A stretch of 64,000 bases of DNA. Source: Lenzites betulinus. Its lineage: Eukaryota > Basidiomycota > Agaricomycetes > Polyporales > Polyporaceae. Position numbers and translations under genes: made by a program. The notes below the pieces were generated by a model, which did no database searches, was not told the origin of the DNA, and worked only from the letters and a program-made list of their open reading frames with translations. This document shows, in pieces, positions 1 to 13,500 of this stretch; position 1 is the first letter of the stretch, and each line of letters opens with the position of its first letter. The DNA is taken from contig JABYQU010000002.1 in the NCBI GenBank assembly GCA_022264855.1, forward strand, positions 868,001 through 932,000, given 5' to 3'.

Positions 1-192
1 TTAGGACGCGTCATATTGCGACTCCTCCGAAGCTTCCGCGCCAATCCGGTAGTATGGCTTCTCGAGTGTCAATTGAACCGCTCCCGCCGGTCTATACTGT
101 GTCCCACTGGTATCGGGTACCGTCGCGTCAAGCTTGCCTCTGCTTGCCGTCCGCTCCCACCACAGTAGGCTGCTGTCTTTGCGTCGCCCGAC

Positions 193-3100
193 ATGTTTTT
201 CTCGCCAGACCTCTTGGAACGCCGTGATAGTGGGTATGGTCTTCTATGGTACGTGAACTGACCAGCTTCTCTATATAACCCTCCTCAATGTACGACATAC
301 AGGCTAGCTGCGACGCTTGGGGCCAAGTCATCGTTCAGAAAGCTACCAAAGCGTTCTGTCTTGACAGCCGACATCTCGCAGCTATGTGATCTCATTGCAG
401 AGCCCGCGGAGCCGCTTGCGCTTCGCCTGTCGAGTAATCTCATGATCGGTGTTGCTCGGTGCGTGTGCCACCTCTGTGAAGAGTATCCCCGTGATATTGA
501 TATGTTTTAAAGGGTTTACAAGGGTACGCGATGGGCATATAGCGTGTAACTTCGTCGCTTACAGGATGTATGCGGTCAGTCAAGCAGGAAATATTCTACT
601 CCGACGTCACGACATGCTTCAATGCGTTGAAGAAGGCCGTACAGGACCTGAGCTCCATGTCTGCGACCGCCGCACAACTTCAAATGGGCCAGCCGACATT
701 ACGGTACGCCCCAATGACTTCAATATCAGCGTAGGCACGCCGCTTAACGTCTGACGCTCTGGTCATCAGCGCGGAAGCCCTTACATTGGCCGCCGATCCT
801 GGCAACGCGTTTGGGATCGACTTTGACAACATATTTGTCGTGGTGAGTAGATAGGATTCACGTAGCCTACCAACTCGTCCTAACGTCCTCGGAAGGGATG
901 GGAGGGTTTGACACAGGAAGGTCAGCCAAGGCCCGTCACATTGTTTTCGATGACTGACCACTATTCCAGCCCGGGACGGTGAAGCGGGCGGGTCGGACGA
1001 CGAAGACTTTGACCCCAAGGCAAAGAGAGCGAAGTCGAAGGGTAAGCAGAAGCAGAAGGACGCGCCGTCCTCTGCATTGGTCGAACATGGCCGTGGTCTG
1101 CACACGCTCGACGAACACCATGGTCACCTCCTAGTCGATTCCTTCTCTGGCTCGATCAGTGGCAGTGCCCCGCTCGGCGGTCCAGGTCCATCGTCCTCCC
1201 AATTCGACGGCGGTTTGGGGCTAGGGTTTGACGACGGCCTGTTCAATTTGCCTGAAGGCGCGGGGGGAGCGGATATAGGCGATGAGCTTGCTCGTGAATT
1301 AGGCGAAGGATGGGGCGGATCAGCGCTTCAAGACATGCATGGGTACGCGTGCTTATATGCGGTGGTAACGTCCCGTTCTCACGTGAGGTTCCCTCTAGAG
1401 TTGCCGGGGAACCCAATCCGTTCGACCTTGGTCAAGATGGTGGCGCGTTCGGCTTGGGCGGGAATGCCGCGGGTGATTTCACATTCGAAACGCACGATGT
1501 GGATATGCACCCGCCGGCAGATGCTGCTACCTCTCCTGGGCTCCATGAAAGAGGTACGGATCTCGCTGAATGACTAGGGTCGTCGAATTAAGTTTTGATA
1601 TGCTCTACAGGGAGCCTTCCGCCCTCTGGTTCTATCATTGTACCCCTTGCACCTTGCAGTCCCCACGGGTCTGACGGCCTTGGTACCGTTGCTGCGCAGG
1701 CAGGCCTGGACGGACAGCCTGTACAGCGCAAGGCCAAGCGCGTCAGACTGCTCCTCGACGCTAGAACCGAACTGACAGATGATGAGTTGAAGGTCAGCGT
1801 ACTGTGAACTTTCGTGCCATACAACCGATCCTTACAGGGATGTAGATGGCCCGGGCCAACTACGTACAGGAACAGGATCTACTCAAGCGAGACGCCGCAC
1901 AGAAGAAACTTGAAAAGCACAATAGCAAACTTATCGAGGAAATGATATATGGCGCACCCAAGGGAAGTGCGTAACGCTAGTATCTTCCTCGTATAGTCTC
2001 CTTACTGACAATAATGTCCCATCAGTCGAGGCTCCTGTGCTGGTTGACTTCTGGCTCGAGAACTTCAGGTTGCAAGTAGAAGCGCGCTCCGGAGAGCTCC
2101 ATGTGGATATTCAAGGTCTGTTGTCCTTGTCAATAGTGGGAATATAGCTGACCATTTCCACCAGGCGAACCACCTAGGAAGCGACCTAGAATCTCAGATA
2201 CTATGCTGACAGGAGGAAGAGAAGATGCTTCGCCTACTCGCGTAGACGACCTCCGGATGGACGTCGATCAGGATATGGATTTGGGCATGGGTGTCGGGGA
2301 GTTCGCCGACTATCGTGAGTCTCGCTCGGAAGATCGACTCATGACGCTTTCTGACGCGGGCGCAGAGAACCCTACGGCCGACTTCAACTTCGATTCCAGG
2401 ATGCGCTCGTCTGAGGTAGGGGATGCATCGCTATCCGAAGCGCGTCTCTAACGCGCCTGTGTGTCATAGGAGCCTGGACAAGCTCGTCGCGGCTCCCGCC
2501 CGCCTTCAGCTTTGGGGAGCCACTTCGACTTCGATCCCCGCGCGACGCAGGACCTGTCGGCGTCCCAGCGCACCACTTTCTTCCCTTGGGACCACGCCGG
2601 GCCCAGCTCTTCTGTCGCTGGCGCGCCATTTGACTTCGATGGTAGCGACGGGCTCAGTGCTCTGCGCCCAGTGAGCAAGAGGGGGAACTCAATTGGGAGC
2701 AAGCGCGACAGCCTGCTGCTGCCCGGAGGTGGTACTGTTCCGCCCTCCCCGGCGGACTTGGGCCTGAGGAACTCGCACATCGGGGGAGAGGATTTCCAAT
2801 TTGACGGTTCGTGGTCGTCCTGTCTGCGACCATCATCTGCTCACGCGAATCGTCTAGTTCCCGAGGAAGAGGTAGTCGAAGAATCTCAGGAGGTCTTGAC
2901 CCTCGAGCGCAATTCGTTCAACTTCCTGGAGTACGTCGGTGCAGTCGAGGAATCACTGGCTCTATCCTTATTGGTTGGCATTGCCCTGCAGATTTACGAA
3001 GATGCAGGCGAGAGCCTACCCCTCCGCAACTTCCGAGGTTCCGTTCGACGATATTGTCCCGAACACCACTAGCACGCGCCGCGTTGCCGCCGCCGCCTTC

Positions 3101-3245
3101 TACCACTGCTTGGGTTTGTGCCACGATCGATCCACTCGCTCGCTCGTTTTCTGACGTATAGCCTCCCACAGTGCTGTCGACGAAGAACCTGATGAGCGTG
3201 AGACAGGACGAGCCGTACGGTATTTTGAAGATGCGGGTCAAGTGA
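193..3245 (+). CDS. REC8: Rad21/Rec8-family alpha-kleisin, probably meiotic cohesin subunit Rec8
   Basis: The protein would close the cohesin ring by bridging the SMC heads; Rec8 replaces Rad21 in meiosis. The start at 193 opens the classic kleisin N-terminus MFFSPDLLERRDSGYGLLWLAATLG, split by an intron at 249-302. It continues through LALRLSSNLMIGVARVYK and VKQEIFYSDV, then a long acidic/disordered middle with the block IGDELARELGEGWG near 1280-1320. The C-terminal winged helix reads NFLEY..., VAAAAFYHCL, VLSTKN and DEPYGIL, ending in TGA at 3243-3245. About a dozen exons are joined. Exon borders that I phased are 193-248, 303-458, 513-523 (11 nt), 580-703 and 770-842. A possible 4-nt exon lies at 917-920. 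Choice of Rec8 over Rad21 rests on overall resemblance and is less certain than the family call. Internal exon borders between 1300 and 3150 are approximate. Confidence 0.88.
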
Positions 3246-3548
3246 TCAGCCGACGATCTTGGCGCCGAAGTGCTGTAGCTACTACCCGCAAGTGCTTAGT
3301 GAACTGCTGTATCCCTCTTGTACCAACAAATCTCCTGTGGCGATGCAGCCCACCTGTCCATTCCAGTCCAATCCTCAAGCTTCAAGTCTGCAGTGAGTGT
3401 CAAGAACAAGATTGAGACGATGAATGGAGGAGTACATGCGATTACATAATCACTAAGTGGTTCGGGAATTGTACGACTGTGCGCTAAAGATTTGAAGAGA
3501 TGGCGGTCGCGTCGGACCACTGCAGCGTCCCCCTCACGCCCTCCTCGC

Positions 3549-4616
<1,068 letters not shown>

Positions 4617-4945
4617 CCTGTTGCTGTGCTAGATGTTGTAGTTATCCGCTGGGTTTAGGCTTCAATTTTGCTTGAACTGCTCGCGCCAGTCACCCCCACC
4701 GCCGCTCCGAGCCTACTCAGGTTCGGATTCCGAAGAATCAGGGCGAATAGATAGCCACGGCATACATACGCGAGCATCGCAGAGACGTTGGCAGACCTTT
4801 GGTAAACTACGAACGCGTTTGAATTCATTTTGATGAACCGCTACCTCGAGACGACGGGAGGCAAGAAGTGTAAGTAACGAACGAACAAAACTACTCCACC
4901 CTACCGACCGCATTGACAGCATCTCGCGTTCGCGGGCACCCCACG

Positions 4946-6684
4946 CTACTCACTCAGCTGACCGCCCACTCTGGCGACGTTTACAGCAAATCCGTGGCGA
5001 ATAATTCTGTTGGTCTTGAACAGGCCAAGCATGAACAAGAGAGTGAGTGCCATAGCCGGCGTTTGGATGATCATGCTCCTGAGGTCGACGAAGATCGTGA
5101 GGACGTGCGCCGTCTGGAAGACGCCGGACCAGAAGACGAGCGCGCGGGGGAGGGCGTACAGCATCGCGATCGGCTGGAATTCGTACTTCGGGTGCTTGAT
5201 CTGGGTAAGGTGTTCCGCCTGCAGGGAGAAAGGACCGTCGTCAGAATCGGGCAGTCTGCAGAAGAGAGGGGGCATCGAGCGTAGGACGGACCGCCATTAA
5301 GGCCGTGTAGGTATCTGCTCCGGCGTAGCGTTGGAGGAGCATGCCGCCCGTTGCCAGAGAAGCAAGAGAGAGTACGACAGACAGCGAGCCGAAGCATGCT
5401 GAAGCGGGGTTGGTGGGACGTAGGGCTGTCACTCCGCCGATCCTGCGTGTCTCGCTGGTCAGCATCTTCATGAGCAGCCCTAAGCATGTCTCACTAACAA
5501 GGTCAAGCCTAGAGCCTGGAAGAATGCGTGAGCAGAGATCCGACAAGAGACTCGGATGCTCGTCGGCGCACCACTTTTGACGATTCCTTCCAATCCTTCA
5601 GGACCGTGATGGCGAACTCCCTCCAATGCTTCCCGAAGGCTATCTCATCGACGAAACCTAGCGTCATTTCCTCGGCCCATTTGTCGGGAATCCCGAAGAG
5701 CAGAGGTTTGAAGGCCGCAAGGGCCGCGCTCGTTCGGGTCGGTGCCTTCTCGTAACGCTGCTGGTCCCTAGAAATTCTAGCGTAATCCTCCCCGTGGAAA
5801 GTGTGGTAACGGTGCCTCGCTATGCGATCATGTAGTCGGGGACCACGATGCTAACAAATGTCCACACTCACCGACTCCAGACCAGAGGCGTGCTTCAAGT
5901 TGTCCCTCGTCAGCACAATTGAAGAGCCGGAGCGCACAAGGACTAACCTATAATCCATGTACTATATTCGTTGTTGTCCACTATGGTTGGGTGCAGGGTC
6001 ATGAGGTGCACCGGCAGGAGAAGTCAAACTACGCACCAAGAGTCCTCAAGATCTGAATGTAACGCACGCACTCCCCTGCGCTGTACGGGAAAGTCGACAT
6101 TGTCGATGTTAGAATATCTAGGGTAGCAAAGACATCAGCGCCGTTCCTGTGAGATGCAAACAAAATAACCTTACCTGCATTGCCATGTGTGAATATATTA
6201 ATTAGCTCGCGCTTCAACTTCCTTGGGACTCCACGGTGAGGGAAGTATTCGCAGTGCTTCCAGTACTGCTCCTGCAGCACAAACTCTACAAGGGACTAGT
6301 GTGAAACCCAGGACGGTCGTACTTGTGCTGATTCATACTCATTTGCCCAACCGAGGTCACGGGGAGAAGCTCTACGTCTTGGCGGAACGGATCCACGTCT
6401 TCAAGCCAAAACACAGTCTGGTTCAGGTGGTCGACGTAGTAGTACTTGCACGTCTTGCCCTCTGCATCCGGGCTGAGGTAGATCTCGTAGTCGTTGGGGA
6501 GAGTGATGTCGAGCGCCTTGACCTGAGCCTCAAAGTATTTCGCCCACCGTATGAGGGCGTCGGAATACTCCGTGGGCACATCTGTGACGATGCGCTTTGC
6601 GCGGTTCACTCGGTACGGCGACCCCTCGGGATTGAAGCATACGGTCCACCCATCTACGACGCACGGAGGCCTGGGAGTCGACAT
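4946..6684 (-). CDS. WW-like domain plus transmembrane protein, expanded Agaricomycete family
   Basis: Function unknown. Reading from 6684 downward, the first recognisable exon holds a WW-like segment: DGWTVCFNPEGSPYRVNRAKRIVTD followed about 60 residues later by KYYYVDHLNQTVFWLEDVD. Next come FVLQEQYWKHCEYFPHRG, a helical block TMSTFPYSAGECVRYIQILRTLG, the motif IARHRYHTFHGEDYARISRDQQRYEK (5810-5770), and FGKHWREFAITVLKDW (about 5610). The C-terminus carries two or three hydrophobic segments (SACFGSLSVVLSLASLATGGMLL..., IAMLYALPRALVFWSGVFQTAHV..., ALTLLFMLGLFKT). This arrangement recurs in many Agaricomycete hypothetical proteins. Stop TGA/TAA is taken at 4946. An upstream in-frame first exon around 6830-7039 (proline-rich, MPAPTVNLHSGCDEP...) is possible but unproven. 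Exact intron borders are only partly resolved. Confidence 0.7.
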
Positions 6685-9468
6685 AAGTAGCGTACTAGGA
6701 AGTCAATAGTTGCCAGAATTCATCCGGTCGTGCATAACGCACTCGGAAAGCGACACAGATGAGTACAAGCCCCGAGGTATGGTGATGAATTCTGGAGTCA
6801 CTCTGCAGAGGACACCGATTCAGTTATGGCTATAAACGGGAACGAGATATGGCGCCGCACAGAGCTTGTCTTTCGTAGCGATCGTTTTGAGAGGGTGTCA
6901 TTGGTATGGCTTTCGCAGCTTCAGAGTAGGCGGGAGGTTTCTCGCCGACCTCGGCTGAAGGAATTGCAGGAAAGACCATACAACGAGATGTCGATGGTTC
7001 ATCGCAGCCCGAGTGAAGATTTACAGTGGGTGCAGGCATACGTGAGGATGAGCTAGCCGTACAAGCTTTGCTGGGGGGAATGCGTCAAGGTGTTCGCAGC
7101 TCTTATATCTTTCTCATGAGTATAGGTATAGATATCGGGATAGACGGTCGCTAGAGCGCGGAGATTACGCGTGAGCGAAGAAACTCACCGATTTGGCAGT
7201 AATGGAGCAAGCACAGAGATTATGAAGCGAACTCCTACTGTGCGCACGACTGGCAATCCGCGTGTTTTCCCAGAGATGGTACGTACCTGGTCATCCGGCT
7301 CGGGTTAGGGGTGCTCTGGATTGATTCCAAAGTCACAATACCCTTAGGTGTAGAAGCTCACTCGCTTCGGATGGAAGTACGGTGTTGTGTGGACGGTGCC
7401 GAATGGTCCGGTCTGTCTACACGTGTGCATCTTATGGCAGACTATGACAAGGGGTCTGTGCGAGGCGATGCCTACGGAGCAGCGTCGTTCCCTGTCATCG
7501 ACGCATTCAATGTACTCCAAAAATGTGAGGATGTTGGACACAGACGAATGCACGAGAGCTCACCTGCACATGGAGGAGCGGCTGGATGTATATAGCCTAG
7601 CCTTGCGATGCGCAATTGCAATGCAAGCGGCTTCGTACTAACGCACTTCGTGAACTGCATATCCAAATAACGCGTGGCGCGATGGGCTCACGAGTGGCTG
7701 GCGCAGCTGGAGCTAGCTGGAGAGAGGCAGTGTTGATAGATTGCGGAGGCGGTGAGTGGAAGTAGATAGAACGGACGGACGAGAACACGGTGGTACAGCC
7801 CTAAGAACACGAACGTGATGCGACAAGGATCCCCTTTGGACGCTTCGGGCCTGTGCTACGAAACTCCGGTCCGGCAGCCCTTGCGCGCTAGGAGCTTGCG
7901 ACGCGTCGTGTTCTCCCACCATGTCTCCTTTTTTGTTGTCGACAGTGTTCTCGGAAATTTGTCTGCGGATCGCACCAGGTGCAGCCGGTATGGATGACTA
8001 GCTGCTGGGCTGTATCCTGTTCGGACTGGAATCCGAATCATGACGCAAGGCAGCGGTGCAGGTTTCAGTACTCAAACCTTGGCCGACGCTCTTGTCCTGC
8101 TGACCTGCTTCTGACGCAAACCGGTACAGATAGCAGCTGAGAACCGGGTCGGCACAGGGCAGGATTGCCTCATGCTGTCCTCGTGGAACTTGGGAAGGGT
8201 TCCATGATTCGGGTACATGTGCGTCGCGACTACTTCCACCGAATATGCTCCAGCGTTGCCTTGGTACGCTCAGGCTGGGCTGCTGCTGGTAGCTCACCAT
8301 CCTGCCGCCGAGGTTGGCGGGTTTCGTGTTCGTGAGGCTGTCGTATGGCATGATGCCGCTAACAGCAATACGTTGCCCATGAAGTCTGTCTGGCGATCCA
8401 GGCGAGGCTGCTTGATCAGTCTAGCTTGCATGGAAGCAGGCTGCATATATCTCAGGCTGTCCTTGGTATGCAACAACACCGCAAACACATTAATCTTTGC
8501 GTCGATACGCTGTACTCTGCGACGTTCTGGTCTGGACTGCTCTTGCACTCAACCCCTTGACGTTTACCCTTTACAGACCTTCACCTGCTCACACTGAGTC
8601 TACGCCGCATGCGCCGCCTCAGAGTCACAATGATCTCTTTGCCTGAGCCTTCGGCTGTTGAATGTCGGATGTAACGGTCCCTTATACGCTCATGTTCATC
8701 TCAGTCTGCTTGCACTAAACGCCTGAAGTACACAGCTGTACGATAATTCCGAGGCACAAATCGAGCACTAACGTGAAACTTTTAAAGGGGTTCGCCGACG
8801 GCAGTACCTTCACTCACTCATACCCCATCGATTGTGGACAGAACAGATGAGATCGCAGGTAAGTGTTTCAAACGCTGATTCGATGTCGACACTCTTCTGA
8901 AGGCCGTTTTCAGTACCCATTGCAACTAGTTTGCAACGCGTTTCTGATCACAGTGTGCAGGGGGATGTGGGCCGGACCTTCGAATAGAAGAGCGTCGCTG
9001 TCTTTGACGCAACTGGCGCGACGACCATCGAAGCAGTGGTGGAGGCGGAGTTAGACGACTGGTAGCCACTGCCGACAGGAGTCCGGCCTCAGATGGTCGA
9101 ACGTTACGGGACAATGTGGTTGTGCGGCGTTGCACCGGACGCCACCAATTCACATAGCGGACTGTTCAAAGTAAGTTCGACCACACAAGTCCACCTTCCT
9201 AGCTTCCTTCTCTCACGCATTGACACCGACAGGGACATATTAAGCGATTCGGTGGATGGATCGAAACACAGTTGCGCGCTCCGGGACAGTCCGTGGGCCG
9301 CGCCCTCCGTAAGTTACCGCAGGGTCTGCTTTGTTAAGAATGTCCTTACCGACGAAGCAGAGGGGCCGTGAGGCCGACGACCACCCTGCAATGTTGCCGA
9401 TGCGCCAGCTCGCGAACTCGTCGGGAGTTTATGCTGGAGTCTCATAAAAGGCGGTATCTCTACTGACG
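6685..9468. other. Gene-poor stretch with no recognisable gene
   Basis: About 2.8 kb where all open frames are shorter than 130 codons and none shows a family motif or a chain of well-phased exons. A short minus-strand frame at 6830-7039 could be a 5' exon of the WW-like gene. A putative ATG at 8847 followed by a perfect GTAAGT donor (8859) hints at a spliced transcript, but I could not join it to any credible downstream exon. Codon use and frame breaks suggest intergenic or decayed sequence. Confidence 0.5.
9443..9451 (+). promoter_or_regulatory. TATA-like box before the first module gene
   Basis: CATAAAAGG lies about 20 nt before the start region ACTGACGATG. The neighbouring gene has a comparable TATA-like element the same distance from the same ACTGACGATG string, so the upstream DNA appears duplicated together with the gene. 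Confidence 0.45.
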
Positions 9469-10217
9469 ATGATATGCAGCCCTCTGGCACCCAACCATCA
9501 ATTGAAACGCCTCCGTTGCACAACCTACTCAGAAAACGACATGGACGCCGGCGACACCGCTCCCGCCTCCTTCGACGTCGTTGCGCCTGCCATCGACGTA
9601 CTGTCTTCAGTCGACGTTCCAGGTATCAGTCCCGTCGCCTCCGGGCCTGGTACGCAACCCGCACTCGAGAACAGGTTCATAAAACATTTGTTCTGTATCT
9701 TTCGCCTCTTCGTGCTGATATATCTCTGGTAGCGTTCCTCAGCCCCTCCATGACGCGTCAGTCCCTGAGGCCGTGGCCTCCCTCGACGCGGGGGCAGAAA
9801 TCATTGCCGCGCAGATTCTCACCTCACAAGCTCCCGAATTGTCCACCACCACCGTACCATTGGAGTGAGTACAAGACTGCCCATCATACAGGTCTGCGCA
9901 CTCAGTCTCATTATGCACACTTGCACAGCGATTATTCCGACCTTTCCGAGTTCGTCATGCGTATATTGTGTGGGGTGTTCACATCGTTGACACCAATTAA
10001 CAGCGATGAGGGTGGCACGGAGGACCCATTTATCGAGAGAGGCCCCACCAGCCATAATGGAGAAGGCCCCAAAAAGCCTCATACGCCCACGAAGGTCCCC
10101 GCCCCGTCTCGACAGTGTACAGCTGCTACTAGCAGTCAAACGCAGCCTTCAGCACAGTCTCCGAAACAGGCGGACGCGAACAAGACCAAGTCCACTACTG
10201 GCGCTAAGAAGAAGTAG
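9469..10217 (+). CDS. Orphan short module protein (first of two tandem related genes)
   Basis: Unknown function; no family recognised. Four exons phase exactly: 9469-9674, 9733-9864, 9929-9949 (21 nt) and 10004-10217, giving about 190 residues. Exon 2 encodes VPQPLHDASVPEAVASLDAGAEI; the micro-exon encodes DYSDLS; exon 4 carries HNGEGPKKPHTPTKVPAPSRQ and ends in a lysine tail GAKKK. The same four-exon pattern, with the same phases and similar intron ends (GTTCGT-type and GTGAGTAC-type donors), recurs in the next gene, which is the main evidence that these exons are real. The protein is predicted hydrophilic and disordered with no signal peptide or membrane segment. A longer frame at 9474-10217 reads through the introns in another phase and is not preferred. 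The start could instead be the in-frame ATG at 9541. Confidence 0.55.
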
Positions 10218-10504
10218 ACGTTGTGAGTCGGAGAGCTCTGCATAGCTAGGGTATGACGCATTGGAGAAGGCGGGTAATGCCACAGTTTCGCCACAGTTTC
10301 GGACAAGGCACTGTTTGTGTGAATTCGAATCCTCAAGGCCTCAATGACGAAGCAGCATCACCAGGGGGCCAACCGCTTTGCGGTGCAAACGACGCTCGAG
10401 CCTGCGAAGTCGTCGGAAGCTTTAGTCCCCGTGACTGACAGTACGAGGCGATAATCGATCGGCCGTAACGTACACACAGGAGCATTTGTCTGGGTGGTGC
10501 CTGG

Positions 10505-10514
10505 CATATAAGTA
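10505..10514 (+). promoter_or_regulatory. TATA-like box before the second module gene
   Basis: CATATAAGTA sits just before CTTGACTGACGATGG, mirroring the spacing of the TATA-like box and ACTGACGATG string in front of the first module gene. Confidence 0.4.
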
Positions 10515-10581
10515 TCTTGACTGACGATGGTTGGCAAGTCAGCAATTAGGTCAACCTCCCGTTCCGCGACTCGCTGGGACG

Positions 10582-13500
10582 ATGCCGGTGATCGCGATGG
10601 GCCCCGCGCCCTCCGGTCCTACAAGTTCTCGCTCCCGAGTCCACGACGCATCGGCCGTTCAGAACAAGTTCCCTAAGTGCGTTACATGTATGCTATGGGA
10701 CGTTGTAGTATGGCTGACAGTAGCCTACAGCAATGGTGATCGTGTGCCTAGTACTCGCGGCATGCTTGTCTATGACATTCCAGGCGAGGATGATCCCTCC
10801 AGACTCGTCATGACTCACAGATATGATGGAACAGGCACCGAGAAGCCATCTGCGGTAAAGCATGCACCATCGAGGCAGAGGAAGCCCCCGAAAACCACGG
10901 TTGCTGGCGGCCAACCCGAATCGACTAGGATGTCACGGGCCAGCTTGACATCAGGTGGATCCTCAACGATTGCAGCTGCAAGGCCGAAGTCGAAGGACAA
11001 TAGGGTGAGTATTTGTGCATCCCAGCGCGCGTCGGGATTGAAGCTTGAAGGATATTACCTAGACCGATCCTGGCACCACTGCGGAAGCTAACAGAAAGAT
11101 GTGAGTTTTATTTACCCTTGAACATGGCTCTTGCTAGGATAATACTGACTACGGGCGCTGGGAACGTTGACCTCATCTTCTTCGATAGAACTAATGCGCC
11201 GCGCCTTGTCATCGTCGCGCCGGGACCTCAGGCTGGCCTCGGAGAGCCAGGTGCACTTGACCGTAACACGTTCGTAATACATATGTCTCGTCTCTTACCG
11301 GCTTCTTACATCAACCTTCCTCTAGTAGCTCTCGCAGCTTGAGCCCTGCTCCACGTAATGGACACACTGCATCACCACGATCGGCAGCAACAGAAGCTCG
11401 GGAGTGAGTACCAAAATGCCCGCATCTAGACCTTCAACGCACTCATCGCGCACCTCCACAATGACAATAATCCTGACCTTCCGAGTTCGTAAAGCATCTG
11501 TTATCAGGCGTGTCTCATTCCTGACACCGTTTTACAGCGAAATTGATCGTGCATATAATCGCAGGCCCGATTATTTTGCCCAAGTCTCCAGCTACGATGG
11601 GACAGGCCCCAAGAAGCGAATAGTCGTACCGTCCAAGCAGCGGAGCCCCCGGCCGATCATGATTGTTGACGCGGACGACCCACCGCGAGTGGTTTCACAG
11701 GCTTCGACGCCAGGCTCTGAGGACCGCATCGTGCCAAAACCTGGCAGCGAACCTGACGCACTATATAATGTGTTCGTAAGGCAAGCGTTCTGACTCTTTT
11801 GCGTCATATTGATGTCTCTCCGGTAGTATCCCTCACTACCTTCACAACACGGCCTACGCTGAAGCCAGAGCCTCCCGCGATGCCGGGGCGAAAATTGCTG
11901 ATGCGCAAATTCCTTCTCCACAGGCTGCTGAATTTCAGCCCACCACCGCATCAGTGGAGTGAGTACAAGACTTCTCATCATGTACCTAAGCTCTCGACCT
12001 GATTTTGCGAATCGGCACAGTGACCTTTCAGACCGCTCGAAGTTCGTTATATGCATGTCGTGTGTCGCATCGTACTACGGCTGACAGCAGGCTACAGCAA
12101 TGACGAGCATGTATCTACTGGTCCCACCTCGTCTGTCTATCATGATGACTGGTCTAGGAATAGCCCGCGCTTTGGGCCTAGTCGAGCCTCGGTCAGCTTT
12201 CATGATGGAACAGGACCAACGAAGCGATCGGTGAAAAAGCATGTGCCATCAAAGCAGCGGAGGCCCTCGGAGCGGACTACAGTTGCTACCAGCCACCCTC
12301 CGGTGGTGTTACGGGCTTCGACACCCTCAGGCCACGAACACCCTTCCAAGGGCTTCGTGGCTGACACTACGGAGGTGAACAGGCAGACGTGAGTCTTACC
12401 CTCACATACGACTTATCGAATGCAATGCTGACGAACAGGGTCATTACGCCTGTCACGGTGATTCATACCTCCCCCAGCTTTCTGTACCCCATCACCACCG
12501 CGTCGCCACCTGGCAGCGAACCCCGCCCATTGCATAACGGGTTAGTAGACTATGCTCTGTTCTTTTCGCCGTCCAGTGATGTCTCTTTGGTAGCATTCCT
12601 CACCACTATGACAGATCCTCAGCTCAGACCGAGGCCGAGCACCACGCCGGAGCAGGTTCAAACAGCCTGTCGAGTAGAGATTTGCCCGGAGCTGGAGGGC
12701 CTTCCACCTCCGCACCACTGGAGTGAGTACAATCGAAGACTTCTCATCAATGTCTGTCTAGTAGTTGCCCCGCGCCCTCGATCTGATCTCGCGCATCCAC
12801 AGTTATTATTCAGACATTTCCCACTCTGAGTTCGTCATGTCTATGTTGTGGGGTGCATTCAATGCTGACACCAGCCCACAGCGACGACCGCTCAGCTTAC
12901 AACGTGGACCATGGGCGCGTGATGTCAGACCGTATTGCATACCGCAGCGACTCGGAGTATGATGAACCACGGTATCCTTCCCGAATGGCCGCAGTCCACT
13001 CCTTTGATGGGACAGGTCCACGAAAGCGATCTACCCTGAATTATGCACCGTCGAAACAGCCGAGGCCCTCACAGATCGCAGTTGTTGGCGGCCAACCTCA
13101 AGTAGCATCCCGGCCCTCCACACCAGGGTTGGAGGACACTGCAGAAGACGTTGTTGGTACTACTACGAGTACTGGTTGGAAGCCGTGAGTATTAACCTCA
13201 AACGCGACTCACTGTTAGTAGGACAGAACTGATCACAGGAATTGGCGACGTTGTCCTCGTCATTTCCGACAGTGCTATTACGCCTAACCTGGTTGACAAC
13301 TCTGCCAACATTCGGTACCCTGGCATCAACACCACGCCGGTAATTGGCGGAGAGCCCCGAGCGCTCTACAATGAGTTCGTAATGCATACTCTAGCCTTTT
13401 TGAGTTCATTTTATATCGACGTCTCTCTCGCCGTAGCATTCCTCACTACCGTTATAACCCGTCCTCCGTTCGAGTCGGAGCCTCCTACAACGCCGGAGCG

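Noticed and set aside
9474..10217. 247-codon single frame across the first module gene
   Set aside because: Reads through three introns whose positions are repeated in the other modules; the spliced reading keeps repeat homology, and the unspliced one only shares the last exon.
10320..10345. GAATTCGAATCC resembling a tRNA T-arm
   Set aside because: No matching acceptor stem, D-arm or anticodon arm could be found around it.
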